DNA from: an uncultured Phycisphaerae bacterium
GTDB lineage: Bacteria > Planctomycetota > Phycisphaerae > Sedimentisphaerales > Anaerohalosphaeraceae
DNA: 64,000 nucleotides
Direction: 5' to 3'
Assembly (NCBI GenBank): GCA_937949545.1
Contig: CALEDR010000018.1
Span: 1-64,000, forward strand
Shown here: one piece after another, positions 44,847-54,482 of the stretch
Layout: every line of letters starts with the position of its first letter
How positions within the stretch are numbered: the first letter of the stretch is position 1
Notes under the pieces: generated by a model
What the model was told of the DNA's origin: nothing
The model's database searches: none
Seen by the model: only the letters and a program-made list of their open reading frames with translations
Program-made: the position numbers and the translations under genes

Positions 44847-45725
44847 ATGAAACTACTGGTCAGTTTGAGCGGAAGCAGCGTTAACGAACTGACATTTGAC
44901 CGCGGACCCATCTACGTCGGACGCCAGAAAGGCAGCCAGGTTTTTCTGCCGGATCCAGCCGTTTCCCGTCAGCATGCCGTTTTTTACACAACCAAAGACG
45001 GAACCTGGATTCTTGAAGACCTCGGATCGGCAAACAAAACCTTTCTGAATCGCGTCGCTATTCATAAGGCCGAAATTAAAAACGGAGACACCATTCAGAT
45101 TGCCGATTTTCAGATTCTTGTGCAGCTGGATGAAGAAAGCAGTTCCCAGGCTTCCTTCGCTGAAAAGGATGATACGCTGGTCGGTACCCAAATTCGCAAA
45201 GAACTGCATACCGTCGAGCGGAATCTGGATGCGGCGGATGCCCCGCCGATTCGTTTTCCGGCCAAACGCGTCCGACAGCTTACGGAGGTGATTGATCAAA
45301 TCTGCCGCGAACGCTCTCTGAGCAAACTTCACAAAATTCTGCAGGAAATTTTGCTCCGACAGTTTGCCGGTCTGCATGTCTGGATTGCTCTGCGCCGGGA
45401 GCCCAGCGGGCCGATGGAGGCCGAAGCAGGCCGCAAAATCACCACAGAAACCGTCCAGCGCGTTGATTTAGCCGTCCCGAACAGTCTGGAGGAAGCACTC
45501 GAGAAGCATAAATATATGCTGATTCACCAGCTGCCACGTCCGGTTATCAATCGAGGGATCCGTTCAGTGCTGATTGCTCCGGTGATGTACCAAAAAGACT
45601 GCTTCGGGATTTTCTACATCGAAAACTCCACAGAGCATTCCCATTACAGTCTGATGGACTTGGATTATCTGGTGCTTTTGGCTCTTTATACCGGCATCCT
45701 GATTCAGCGTCTGCGGGAGACCTAA
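44847..45725 (+). CDS. FHA-GAF domain protein
   Basis: 292 residues from the ATG at 44847 behind AAGGAG. N-terminal forkhead-associated domain (about 1-95) with the phosphothreonine-binding core GRQKGSQVFLPDPAVSRQHA and the following GSANKTFLNR; such domains bind phosphothreonine peptides from Ser/Thr kinases, which planctomycetes have in abundance. A linker leads to a GAF-like domain (about 165-285, ending IFYIENSTEHSHYSLMDLDYL). There is no catalytic output domain, so it is probably a phosphorylation-dependent adaptor. Transcribed from a consensus promoter. Confidence 0.9.
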   Translation: MKLLVSLSGSSVNELTFDRGPIYVGRQKGSQVFLPDPAVSRQHAVFYTTKDGTWILEDLGSANKTFLNRVAIHKAEIKNGDTIQIADFQILVQLDEESSSQASFAEKDDTLVGTQIRKELHTVERNLDAADAPPIRFPAKRVRQLTEVIDQICRERSLSKLHKILQEILLRQFAGLHVWIALRREPSGPMEAEAGRKITTETVQRVDLAVPNSLEEALEKHKYMLIHQLPRPVINRGIRSVLIAPVMYQKDCFGIFYIENSTEHSHYSLMDLDYLVLLALYTGILIQRLRET

Positions 45726-45740
45726 ACCCGTTTCCCCGTC

Positions 45741-46202
45741 TTACCGCCGCCGAGCATATTTTCCCATCAATTGGGCCTGCCCGAGTATCCGGCCTTTCAT
45801 GGCTTTTTCCAATTGAGCCCGCCCGGACCCCGCCGGCAGGTCAAGGACGGTATGCAGTGCGTACAATCGGAAAAAATACCGGTGCGTCCCGCTGGGAGGA
45901 GCCGGGCCCCCATAGCCAATCCTGCCGAAGTCGTTCACTCCCTGCCGTGCTCCAGTCGCCAGCTGCTTTTGCATCGGCACATTCTCGGGCAGAGAGCTGA
46001 CATCCCTGGGAATATTCCACATCAGCCAATGAACCCATGTGCCGACCGGGGCATCCGGGTCATCGCAAATCAAAGCAAGACACTGAGTCTCCTGCGGCAG
46101 TCCTTCCCAAGCCAGCGGCGGCGAAATGTCCTCCCCGTCGGCTGTGTATTTCGGCGGAATCATCTGACCGTCGGCAAAAGCAGGACTCGATAATTTGAAC
46201 AT
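45741..46202 (-). CDS. YbhB/YbcL-family PEBP-like protein
   Basis: 153 residues from the ATG at 46202 behind AGGAG. Family blocks include GEDISPPLAWEGLP, LICDDPDAPVGTWVHW and YGGPAPPSGTHRYFFRLYAL, forming the anion-binding pocket of phosphatidylethanolamine-binding proteins. Cytoplasmic; the biological role is unknown in most bacteria. Confidence 0.93.
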   Translation of the reverse strand: MFKLSSPAFADGQMIPPKYTADGEDISPPLAWEGLPQETQCLALICDDPDAPVGTWVHWLMWNIPRDVSSLPENVPMQKQLATGARQGVNDFGRIGYGGPAPPSGTHRYFFRLYALHTVLDLPAGSGRAQLEKAMKGRILGQAQLMGKYARRR

Positions 46203-46334
46203 GGCCTGTTCTCCTGATTCGGACCGCTTTTTTTGCAAATTTCGTCGGCCTGCTTACCTTGCTGTATAGAATGGATTATATTGTCTGGTATCCAGGGGAG
46301 AAAGGAAAAAACTATCGGAGCTGAAAAGGAGAGG

Positions 46335-49196
46335 ATGATGCCGCTCGATTCAAAAAGATGGCATGTCGTCATTGTGGGTCTTTTAACGGCGGTTTTTGGG
46401 GGTTCCTGCCAACAGCAGACCGTCCCGCCCTCTGTCTCCGGAACAGTAAAAGTTCTCCACAATGGAATTGAATGGACGAACGGACAATCCTTCACACGAA
46501 TCAGTTTTTACGGAGACAACAAAGTTCGGGTGATAAAATGGGTAAAACCTGCAGCACCCGAACCCAACAGTTTGGTTGTTATTGCTTCCAAACCGGAGCG
46601 GGTAAAGCTGTCTCTGGCTGAAGATGCTTTTCAGTTTGTTCTCTGCACTAACAAGCTCACAGTCCGCCTGTCCAAAGAAGACGGCACAATCGAATATCAG
46701 GATGCCGCCGGACAAACCCTGTTAAAGGAGCAAGGCCCCCCCGCTATTCATCCGGTTGAGATTCCCTATGAAACAAACGTATTCAGTCTGGAACAGCGGT
46801 TCACCCTGCGGCCGGAGGAGGGTTTATATGGTCTCGGCCAGCATCAGGACGGGATGATGAACTATCGGGGGCGGACAGTAACGCTGGTTCAATCCAACAC
46901 CGAAGCCGCCATTCCGTTTCTGATTTCTACCGGCGGATGGGGCATTCTTTGGGACAACTATTCGAAAACCGTTTTTTCTGATGGGACCGGCGGGATGTCA
47001 TTCCATTCGGAAGTCGGCCGTCAGATGGATTATTATTTCATCACAGGCCGCACGATGGATGAGGTGATCGCAGGGTATCGAGATCTGACCGGACAGGCCC
47101 CGCTGTACGGACGATGGGCCTACGGCTACTGGCAAAGCAAAGAACATTACAAGACCCGCCAGGAGCTGCTGGGGGTGGCGGAGGAATACCGCCGGCGTCA
47201 AATCCCGATTGACAATCTCATCCAGGACTGGAATTACTGGGGCGGGACTAACAACTGGGGCGGATTGTTTTTCGACGAAAGCCGCTATCCGAATCCCAAT
47301 CAGATGGTGGACCTGCTCCATCAGATGAATTATCACCTGATGATTTCCATCTGGCCGGGATTGGGACCGGATACAGCTGTTTTCAGAGAAATGGACCAAC
47401 GCGGTTATCTGTATCCGCCGTTCGGCTGGGCCGGCTTTAAATACTATGATGCCTACAACCCACAGGCCAATGCCGTGTATTGGAACTATCTGAAAGAAGG
47501 GCTCGTTTCCAAAGGGATTGACGGCTGGTGGATTGATTCGACGGAACCGGATGTGATTAACGCCCTCACCAAAGAGGGAACGGAGGCGTGGCTGAAAACT
47601 ATCGGCAGGAACCATCGCGGTTCTTTCGCCCGCTATCTGAACACGTATTCGCTGGTTATGACGGACGCACTTTACCAAAACTTACGAAAAGAAAATGAAC
47701 AGAAACGGGTCTATATCCTGACACGTTCAACTTTTGCAGGCCAGCAGCGAAACGCTGCGACAACCTGGTCGGGGGATATCGGAGCCAGCTGGGAGACGTA
47801 TCGCAAACAGATTTCCGCCGGCTTAAATCACTGCATGGCCGGGGTGCCTTACTGGACCTTTGACATCGGCGGCTTTGTGATTGGAAGTTACGGCGGGGTC
47901 TTCTCCAACGGCGGCAAAGACCCGGCCTACCAGGAACTCTATACACGAATGTTTCAGTTTGGGGCCTTTTGTCCGATTTTCCGGGCCCACGGCTCAGAGA
48001 CCCCGCGGGAAATCTGGGAGTTTGGGGACTTTACCGATACACTGATTCAGTTTGACCGGCTTCGGTATCGGCTCCTGCCTTATATCTATTCGCTGGCCTG
48101 GCGCATCACCCGTGAGGGCTATACCCTGATGCGGGGACTGCCGATGGATTTTGCCGACGACCGGCGAACCTACTCGATAACGGATGAATTTATGTTTGGC
48201 CCGGCCCTTCTGGTCTGCCCGGTTACGGAGTATATGCAGCATCGTCCGCCGGAAGACAGCATTTTGATTGGTCCCGAGCATTTCCGCACCCCGGACGGCA
48301 AACGCGGACTGAAAGCGACCTACTGCAACGATGCAAACTTCCAGCAGGTCTGCCGGGAACAAATCGAACCAAATATCAATCTGTTCTGGTACACCGGCTG
48401 GCCGGACTTTATTGAGGACGAGACCTTTTCTATGCGGTGGGAAGGCAAACTGATTCCGACGCAAACCGGGCCGCATCGGTTTCATATGAAAAGTTTCGGA
48501 CCCAAACGGCTGTTTCTGGACGGGAAAGAGGTGCCCTGCAATTATTGGTCGGTGGAGTTTTACACGGTTCCGGTCGAACTGGAAGCAGGCAGGGCCTATG
48601 ATTTTGCCTTTGAAACCTCCAATTCTGTCTTAGGGGCCTTTCGGGCTCAGCTGTACTGGAAAACTCCGGATATTCACCATCGCGAAAAACAAACGGAACC
48701 GCGAAAGCAGACCCGTGCGGTTTACCTGCCGACGGGAACGGAGTGGGTGGACTTCTGGACGGGAAAAAGGGTTGCAGGCGGACAAACGATCGAAGCTGAT
48801 GCGCCGATTGACAAAATCCCGCTGTATGTCCGCGCCGGTTCCATTATCCCAATGGGGCCGTTTATCCAGTATGCCGCGGAAAAACCGGCGGACCCGATTG
48901 AGCTTCGAATCTACCCGGGCGCTGACGGCTCTTTTGTCCTCTATGAGGACGAAAACGACGGATATGATTATGAAAAAGGAGCGTACAGCACCATCGAGTT
49001 TCGATGGAACGAACAGAAAAAGACCCTGACGATTGGGGAACGAAAAGGCAGCTTCGACGGAATGCTCGAAAACCGAACCTTTCAGGTTGTCTTTGTCCGG
49101 GACAATCACGGAACCGGCATAGACATCACGAAACAGCCGGATGCCCTCATCTACTACAGCGGAGCCCCGCGGCAGTACGTCTGGAAAAAGCCGTGA
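46335..49196 (+). CDS. Secreted GH31 alpha-glycosidase with PA14 domain (alpha-xylosidase-like)
   Basis: Lipoprotein glycosidase of about 953 residues. Start at ATG-ATG 46335 (AAGGAGAGG upstream); lipobox-like FGGSC near residue 25. Order: N-terminal sandwich, catalytic barrel with nucleophile Asp near 400 (WWIDSTEPDV) and acid/base Asp near 481 (WSGDIGASWE), then a PA14 domain at about 650-775 set into the C-terminal sandwich region, then the rest of that region. GH31 with PA14 includes xyloglucan-acting alpha-xylosidases. Sugar specificity is inferred, not proven. First gene of the glycan region. Confidence 0.92.
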   Translation: MMPLDSKRWHVVIVGLLTAVFGGSCQQQTVPPSVSGTVKVLHNGIEWTNGQSFTRISFYGDNKVRVIKWVKPAAPEPNSLVVIASKPERVKLSLAEDAFQFVLCTNKLTVRLSKEDGTIEYQDAAGQTLLKEQGPPAIHPVEIPYETNVFSLEQRFTLRPEEGLYGLGQHQDGMMNYRGRTVTLVQSNTEAAIPFLISTGGWGILWDNYSKTVFSDGTGGMSFHSEVGRQMDYYFITGRTMDEVIAGYRDLTGQAPLYGRWAYGYWQSKEHYKTRQELLGVAEEYRRRQIPIDNLIQDWNYWGGTNNWGGLFFDESRYPNPNQMVDLLHQMNYHLMISIWPGLGPDTAVFREMDQRGYLYPPFGWAGFKYYDAYNPQANAVYWNYLKEGLVSKGIDGWWIDSTEPDVINALTKEGTEAWLKTIGRNHRGSFARYLNTYSLVMTDALYQNLRKENEQKRVYILTRSTFAGQQRNAATTWSGDIGASWETYRKQISAGLNHCMAGVPYWTFDIGGFVIGSYGGVFSNGGKDPAYQELYTRMFQFGAFCPIFRAHGSETPREIWEFGDFTDTLIQFDRLRYRLLPYIYSLAWRITREGYTLMRGLPMDFADDRRTYSITDEFMFGPALLVCPVTEYMQHRPPEDSILIGPEHFRTPDGKRGLKATYCNDANFQQVCREQIEPNINLFWYTGWPDFIEDETFSMRWEGKLIPTQTGPHRFHMKSFGPKRLFLDGKEVPCNYWSVEFYTVPVELEAGRAYDFAFETSNSVLGAFRAQLYWKTPDIHHREKQTEPRKQTRAVYLPTGTEWVDFWTGKRVAGGQTIEADAPIDKIPLYVRAGSIIPMGPFIQYAAEKPADPIELRIYPGADGSFVLYEDENDGYDYEKGAYSTIEFRWNEQKKTLTIGERKGSFDGMLENRTFQVVFVRDNHGTGIDITKQPDALIYYSGAPRQYVWKKP

Positions 49197-49203
49197 GGAC
49201 AGA

Positions 49204-49764
49204 CTACGAAACCGGCGCCCACTCGACCAGCATGGCGGCAGCTACTTTTTCCGCTGCGTTCCGGCCGTGCAGCCGTGAAACCAGCTCCAATGCAAAGGGA
49301 ATAGCCGTCCCCGGCCCCTGGCTGGTGATGCAGTTTTTATCCACGACTACCGGAGCCGAGTGGGCGGAAGGCAGTTTATCCTGCATCGAAGGATAGCAGG
49401 TCGCCCGACAATCACCCAGAAGTCCGTGATGAGCCAGCACCACCGCAGGAGATGCACAAATTGCAGCGACCCAGCGGCCTTCTTTTTTCTGCTTTTTGAG
49501 CAGTTCAGTCAGGACTGCACAATCACGCAGATGTTCGGCACCGGGCATTCCTCCAGGCAGAGCAATTAAATCATAGGTTTTGCCCTGGCAATCCCCTATC
49601 AGGCAATCCGCCGACAAGTTCACATCTCGAGAGGCCTTGATTTGGAGAGACTGTACGGACGCGACGGTCACCTGCACGCCTCCCCGGCGAAGGACATCAA
49701 TAATTGTAACGGCTTCAAGTTCCTCTGTTCCGTCTGCAATGGGTACCAGCGCTGTTTTGGGCAT
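49204..49764 (-). CDS. DJ-1/PfpI family protein
   Basis: 186 residues, with nucleophile-elbow Cys103 (AAICASPAVV) and its partner Glu15 (EELEAV), plus the PGGMPGAEHLRD block. Closest in look to DJ-1/YajL, which act in protein or nucleotide glycation and oxidative-stress protection. Converges with the GH31 gene, 7 bases apart. Confidence 0.92.
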   Translation of the reverse strand: MPKTALVPIADGTEELEAVTIIDVLRRGGVQVTVASVQSLQIKASRDVNLSADCLIGDCQGKTYDLIALPGGMPGAEHLRDCAVLTELLKKQKKEGRWVAAICASPAVVLAHHGLLGDCRATCYPSMQDKLPSAHSAPVVVDKNCITSQGPGTAIPFALELVSRLHGRNAAEKVAAAMLVEWAPVS

Positions 49765-49895
49765 ATCTTTACTCCTGTTTTGCGTTCATCAGAATGATAG
49801 CACAGGAAAACTTTTAGGCAAGCCCCAACAAAAATACGATAAATGGATATACATAGTCCTATAAGATTTTCTCGTGAAATTTTGCCGGAAAAAAA

Positions 49896-49926
49896 TTGAC
49901 AAAAAGGAGCAAGGAGTTTTTATTAT
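49896..49926 (+). promoter_or_regulatory. Promoter of tRNA-Asp
   Basis: TTGACA at 49896-49901 with a T/A-rich -10 (TTTATT at 49919-49924 or TATTAT at 49921-49926), 14-20 bases before the tRNA. The preceding gap from 49765 is AT-rich and otherwise empty. Confidence 0.6.
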
Positions 49927-49939
49927 GAAGTCTCGATGT

Positions 49940-50013
49940 GGGGCCGTAGCTCAATTGGTTAGAGCATCGGACTGTCGATCCGAAGGTTGAGGGTTCGAGC
50001 CCCTTCGGCCTCG
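49940..50013 (+). tRNA. tRNA-Asp (GTC)
   Basis: 74 nt cloverleaf: acceptor GGGGCCG/CGGCCTC with one G-T pair, D arm GCTCAATTGGTTAGAGC, anticodon loop CTGTCGA reading GTC, T arm with TTCGAGC. CCA is not encoded (TCGCG follows). Confidence 0.96.
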
Positions 50014-50020
50014 CGTGCTA

Positions 50021-50060
50021 AAACCCTGCAAAAGCCGTTTTTGCAGGGTTTTTCTTTTTT
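50021..50060 (+). terminator. Terminator after tRNA-Asp
   Basis: AACCCTGCAAAA pairs with TTTTTGCAGGGTT around GCCG, followed by TTCTTTTTTT. Twelve-base stem 8 bases after the tRNA. Confidence 0.85.
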
Positions 50061-50100
50061 TCTCCCACCGCTCCGATACAATGAAAAAGAAGGAGGTTTT

Positions 50101-50742
50101 ATGAGCAGGCGAAAAAAGATTCCTTATGCAATGAGCCGCCGAAGAAAAAGCGTTCTGTTGCTTTTCTGGCTCCTTCTCATTCCGGCTGGACTTGTGATTA
50201 TCGACCATCGTCTTGGGGAGCCGTTGCGGTCAGCTGTTCAGAAGCATTTCTTTTACAGCCCTGACCAAAAACGATTTCACCTGCAAACCTTTCCTGTAAC
50301 CGAGGTCATCGATGGAGATACTCTGGATATCCGCACAGACAATGGAGAAACTGTCCGCGTCCGGCTGCTTGGGGTGGACACTCCGGAAACCAAACACCCC
50401 ACCGTCGGCGTGATGTACTATGGACCGGAGGCGCCCGATTTCGTCCGGCAGCTCATCGGCACCGGTGCGGTCACCCTCCTGCTGGACAACGTCGGCGACC
50501 AGCGGGATTTATACGGCCGTCTTTTGGCGTATGTCCGTCTGGAGGATGGACGAATCGTCAATGAAGAAATCATTCGAAACGGCTGGGGGTATGCAGACCT
50601 GCGGTTTGAACATTCCCGATTTGCTCAATACGAAAAATGGATGGAAGAAGCCCGCGAACAAAAACGAGGACTCTGGAAAGAAGTCCGGCGGGAGCAGCTT
50701 CCGCAATGGCTGCGGGACAAACAGCCCCTGCTGCTTCGATAA
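50101..50742 (+). CDS. Membrane-anchored thermonuclease (SNase-like)
   Basis: 213 residues from the ATG at 50101 behind a full AAGGAGG. A very basic N-terminus (MSRRKK...MSRRRK) leads into one membrane span at about 18-35; the SNase domain follows with VIDGDTLDIR, VRLLGVDTPE (Arg88, Asp93, Glu96) and the later Arg in DLYGRLLAYV, the complete catalytic set. Likely a calcium-dependent DNA/RNA nuclease facing outside the cytoplasm, for nutrient nucleic acids or defence. A TACAAT -10 lies just upstream. Confidence 0.9.
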   Translation: MSRRKKIPYAMSRRRKSVLLLFWLLLIPAGLVIIDHRLGEPLRSAVQKHFFYSPDQKRFHLQTFPVTEVIDGDTLDIRTDNGETVRVRLLGVDTPETKHPTVGVMYYGPEAPDFVRQLIGTGAVTLLLDNVGDQRDLYGRLLAYVRLEDGRIVNEEIIRNGWGYADLRFEHSRFAQYEKWMEEAREQKRGLWKEVRREQLPQWLRDKQPLLLR

Positions 50743-50750
50743 AAATCTCC

Positions 50751-53543
50751 TCAGGGCAGCCTTGACCGAAACCGATATTGCCCGGATGGAACAAGAATCA
50801 CCGCACGGCCGCTCTGAATCCGAAGGAAAGAAACGGCTTTGGAATGCCGTAGGGAACTTCCATTCAGGCAGATTTCATCCGGACTGTCTGCCGGCAGTGC
50901 CGCCTCCGCTGTGGTATTGCAGGGGACCGTCAGGTCAAGAACAAACTCTTTTTCCCTGCAAGACCAGATGACTTCAATCAGGCCGTACAGCGAGCGGTAC
51001 GTCCCGCTGCACCATTGCAGGTCCTCAACCGGTTCCGGCCAAATAAGAAACGTGCGAAAACCGGGCTCCTCCGGATGCGGACGAATCCCGACAAGACCCT
51101 GCCCAAACCACTGCTGGATATGGCCCAACATCAGATGATTCATCGAGGAGGTTGTTGTCGCATCCCAGGCCTCCGGCAGGGAAGTCCAGCCCTGCTGAAG
51201 AATCCAGCCGTAGCTCCCCACGTCCGTGCGGCTCGCGATCCGATACAGAACATCAGAACGTCCGGCCTCCATCAATGCACGCACAAGATAATGAAACCCG
51301 ATATCGCCGGCGGTCTGCTGCCAGTTTCGCTGCCGAAGGTCCTCGATAAGCGTTTCCAGAACCGACGAGCGGGCCTCCTGCGGCGGCAGAGAGAACACCA
51401 GAGCCATTGCATTGGCCGTCTGGGGGCTTCCCGAGTTCCGATAGACCGCCGTGCCGTCGAAAAATTCGCTGTTGAAACGACTTCTTATTTTTTCGCAAAG
51501 GCCGCTGTACCGGCGGACATCCTCTGGTTTTCCGAGCACCTTGGCGGCTTCGGCAAGCACCTGCGCACAGCCGGCAAAGGTTGCCGCAGCCGTCAGCGTT
51601 TTCGGCGTAAAGCGGGACGGCCCCAGCGATTGGCCGTGCCCATAATCATACCAATCCCCCAAACCCGGAATGGGAATCAGGTTGTCGGAAGTCGCCTCCA
51701 TCCAATCGACAAACCGCTTCATCATTTCGTAGTTCTCTTCGAGGATGCGCCGGTCTTCATACCATTGAAATGTCAGCCAGGGTACAAAAACACCTGCGGC
51801 CCCCCACTCGGGGCTGTACTGGTAGGCCCCTTCAAAAACAGGAAAACCGGGAGCTACGGTGAAAATCTGCCCGCTTGAGTCCTGCGAATCCCGGATATCT
51901 CGTACGATTTTTCCGAAGTATGCCGCCGCATCATAATTCCCGAAAATCGACGGCCCCATCAAATAGGCCTGTTCGAGCCAGCCGAGTTTCTCCCGTTGGG
52001 GGCAATCCGTCAGGACATGAGCCATATTGCTCTGCACAGCCCAGTCAATCAGACGGTCAATATCGTTGAAAAGGGGCTTGGAGCAGGCGAATGTGCCGAC
52101 CCGCTCGGAAGCATTCCGCACCTGCACGGCCGACAAGTCCTTAACAACAGGCAGACCCGACGGATTTGGAAATCCCTCCGGAACAGCACCGGAGATTTCC
52201 AAATACTGAAAGCCGGTATAACAAAAGGCATCCGTCCAGATTTCTTCCCCATCCCCCCGCAGGGTATATTCCCAATAATTTGGTCTGCCCAGGCCCGCCT
52301 GATTAACACGGCCCCTGCCGTTGTTGGTGTTACCGGTCTGTCCGTGCCGCTGCTCCGCAGGTGTCATCCGCACCGTCGATCCAGCGGGCCCCGAGACGGT
52401 AATCTGCGGCACAAAGGAGGCATTTTGTCCGAAATCATATACAAAAAATCCCGGCTCCGGCTCCTCAATCTTAACCGGTTTAAAGACTCGTACAGCCTTC
52501 ATCGGAGGAAACATGGAGGCGGATAACCGACCGCCCGGGCCGTCAGTCCGCTCAGCCGAAGACCACTGGGAATCATCAAACCCCGGCTCCGCCCAGCCGG
52601 CCGGAAGACGTCGGGCGTCATAGCTGCTGCCGCCGAGAATGGCGTTGTGAACATAAGGACCGCCCGTCCATTTCCAGGAATCATCCGAACAAACAATCTG
52701 TTCCGAACCGTCTTTGTAAACAATCCGGGCCTGTAAAATGAATTTTAAAGGACCATTCTTTTTGACAAAATGAATGCGGCGGTCTCCTTGAGTATTGTAA
52801 AAGCCCTTCCCGAGCATCAGGCCAAAGGCATTTTGCCCTTCGCGAAGAGATTTGGTAATATCGAATGTATTGTAATAGACTGTCTTTTTATAAACCGACC
52901 AAGCTGGATCCAGAAAATGGTCGCCAACTTTGCCGCCGTTCAGATACAGCTCATAATGTCCCAGCCCGCTGACAAAGACAAAGGCCTTTTGAATGCCGGC
53001 TTTTACGACAAAAGGTCTTCGGAAAATCGGCAGCGGATAAAGCGAAGATTGAGGCTGTGAGGCCTGAATCCATTCGGCCTTCCAATCTTGGTCATTCAGA
53101 AGACCCGTCGTCCAGCGAGCCGGCCGGCTCCAAGCGGAGCGGCGGCCCTTTCGGTCCCAGACCCGCACCGTCCAAAAATAGGAAGTGGCAGACTTGAGCG
53201 GCGGGCCTGCATACTCCACATTCACAGACTGACCGGACTGAACCTTTCCGCTGTCCCAGATATCTGCTCGACCCTCCGCCAGGTTTTGTTCAGACGAAGC
53301 AACACGCATCTGATAAGCAGACTGGAAAACCCCCTGCCGTGCCGAATGGATAACCCAGCTTAGACGAGGTCTGGGTGTATCGATTCCCAGCGGGTCAGCC
53401 AGATACTCGCATCGCAAAGAATCAACCGTAAAACCAGTCTGGTCAGAAGAGCCCAGAAAAAGCTGACAGCCCCCGAAAAAGAGGCCTGTTAAAACAGCAA
53501 GCCAGCAGCCCCAAAAAGTCCATTTTTCGAATGGAACAATCAT
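50751..53543 (-). CDS. Secreted GH78 alpha-L-rhamnosidase
   Basis: 930-residue lipoprotein (lipobox FFGGC near residue 26) predicted to release L-rhamnose from pectin side chains or glycosides. Domains: Ig-like start (LRCEYLADPLGIDTPRPRLSW), beta-sandwich carbohydrate modules, and an (alpha/alpha)6 catalytic barrel with the GH78 signature TDCPQREKLGWLEQ, whose acidic residues carry catalysis. A C-terminal sandwich follows. Its ATG overlaps the esterase stop by 4 bases, so esterase and rhamnosidase are co-translated. Confidence 0.94.
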   Translation of the reverse strand: MIVPFEKWTFWGCWLAVLTGLFFGGCQLFLGSSDQTGFTVDSLRCEYLADPLGIDTPRPRLSWVIHSARQGVFQSAYQMRVASSEQNLAEGRADIWDSGKVQSGQSVNVEYAGPPLKSATSYFWTVRVWDRKGRRSAWSRPARWTTGLLNDQDWKAEWIQASQPQSSLYPLPIFRRPFVVKAGIQKAFVFVSGLGHYELYLNGGKVGDHFLDPAWSVYKKTVYYNTFDITKSLREGQNAFGLMLGKGFYNTQGDRRIHFVKKNGPLKFILQARIVYKDGSEQIVCSDDSWKWTGGPYVHNAILGGSSYDARRLPAGWAEPGFDDSQWSSAERTDGPGGRLSASMFPPMKAVRVFKPVKIEEPEPGFFVYDFGQNASFVPQITVSGPAGSTVRMTPAEQRHGQTGNTNNGRGRVNQAGLGRPNYWEYTLRGDGEEIWTDAFCYTGFQYLEISGAVPEGFPNPSGLPVVKDLSAVQVRNASERVGTFACSKPLFNDIDRLIDWAVQSNMAHVLTDCPQREKLGWLEQAYLMGPSIFGNYDAAAYFGKIVRDIRDSQDSSGQIFTVAPGFPVFEGAYQYSPEWGAAGVFVPWLTFQWYEDRRILEENYEMMKRFVDWMEATSDNLIPIPGLGDWYDYGHGQSLGPSRFTPKTLTAAATFAGCAQVLAEAAKVLGKPEDVRRYSGLCEKIRSRFNSEFFDGTAVYRNSGSPQTANAMALVFSLPPQEARSSVLETLIEDLRQRNWQQTAGDIGFHYLVRALMEAGRSDVLYRIASRTDVGSYGWILQQGWTSLPEAWDATTTSSMNHLMLGHIQQWFGQGLVGIRPHPEEPGFRTFLIWPEPVEDLQWCSGTYRSLYGLIEVIWSCREKEFVLDLTVPCNTTAEAALPADSPDEICLNGSSLRHSKAVSFLRIQSGRAVILVPSGQYRFRSRLP

Positions 53544-54454
53544 TTTGGCTTTCCAGAATTGTCGTTTTTTCCCTGTAGGTGCTTTTCGAGGAATTCTCGG
53601 GTCAGCCGCGGAACATTCGGGTCGCGAAAGGTACCATGGCCGCCTCCTTTGACGGTATAGAAAATCACCGGTACCCCCGCCTGTCGAAGGGCCTCATCCA
53701 GCAGAATGCTCTGATGATAAGGCACAACCGGGTCCTGGTCGCCGTGGACAATCAGGAACGGGGGATCTTTCGGGGACACATAGGTGATTGGATTGGCTTT
53801 CTGGACCTTGTCCTTATTTTCCTGAATCGGTCCGCCGATGAGCAGCGAGGCCGGCGAATCAGGGGAATTGTGAACCATCCCGCCCGGCAGGCGGTGGTCG
53901 TCCATCTGCAGAAAATCCGTCGGCCCGAAATAATCGACAACGGCCTGCACCGCACTGGAAAACTCAAGATGCTCTCCCTTGTCGAACTCTTTCGTATCGC
54001 CGGTTACGCCCAGCATAGCCGCCAGATACCCACCGGCCGAAGGCCCCCAGGCGGCGATATGATTGGGGTCTATCCGGTAGTCCCCTGCATGGCGTCGAAG
54101 CCAGCGGACCGCCGCCTTACAGTCCTCAATCTGGGCCGGAAATTTGGCGTGCTGACTGAGACGATAATTGATCGACGCAACGGCATAGCCGTCCCTGACA
54201 TACTCCAGCGGAACTCCCTGTTCCTTGCTGCCCGCCAGAAAGGCCCCGCCGTGAATATAGACAATCAGGGGAAAATTCTCTCCTTCGGCGGGCAGATACA
54301 AATCCAGCTTCTGCCGTTCGTGACCGCCGGCCACGTAAGCCAAATCCCGATAAACCGGTCCGGCCTTCTTATCAGAAAGGTCAGAGGGAGAGCCGGCCAT
54401 ACCAAGGGAAAAAACCAGCCACGGTGTAAGAAGAACAAAATAACGGAAAGACAT
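53540..54454 (-). CDS. Secreted carbohydrate esterase (alpha/beta hydrolase)
   Basis: 304 residues with signal peptide (about 1-21). HGG oxyanion motif (VYIHGGAFLAG), nucleophile Ser139 in GPSAGG, Asp in HGDQDPVVP and His in GGGHGTF complete the triad. It resembles BD-FAE and acetyl-esterase-like hydrolases that strip acetyl or feruloyl groups from plant polysaccharides. Coupled to the downstream rhamnosidase, suggesting they act on the same decorated substrate. Confidence 0.9.
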   Translation of the reverse strand: MSFRYFVLLTPWLVFSLGMAGSPSDLSDKKAGPVYRDLAYVAGGHERQKLDLYLPAEGENFPLIVYIHGGAFLAGSKEQGVPLEYVRDGYAVASINYRLSQHAKFPAQIEDCKAAVRWLRRHAGDYRIDPNHIAAWGPSAGGYLAAMLGVTGDTKEFDKGEHLEFSSAVQAVVDYFGPTDFLQMDDHRLPGGMVHNSPDSPASLLIGGPIQENKDKVQKANPITYVSPKDPPFLIVHGDQDPVVPYHQSILLDEALRQAGVPVIFYTVKGGGHGTFRDPNVPRLTREFLEKHLQGKNDNSGKPK

Positions 54455-54482
54455 AATCAGACCCCTTTCTATAAATCAAAAT

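Noticed and set aside
49987-50100. A nuclease start inside tRNA-Asp
   Set aside because: It would translate tRNA and terminator; ATG 50101 has a perfect ribosome site.
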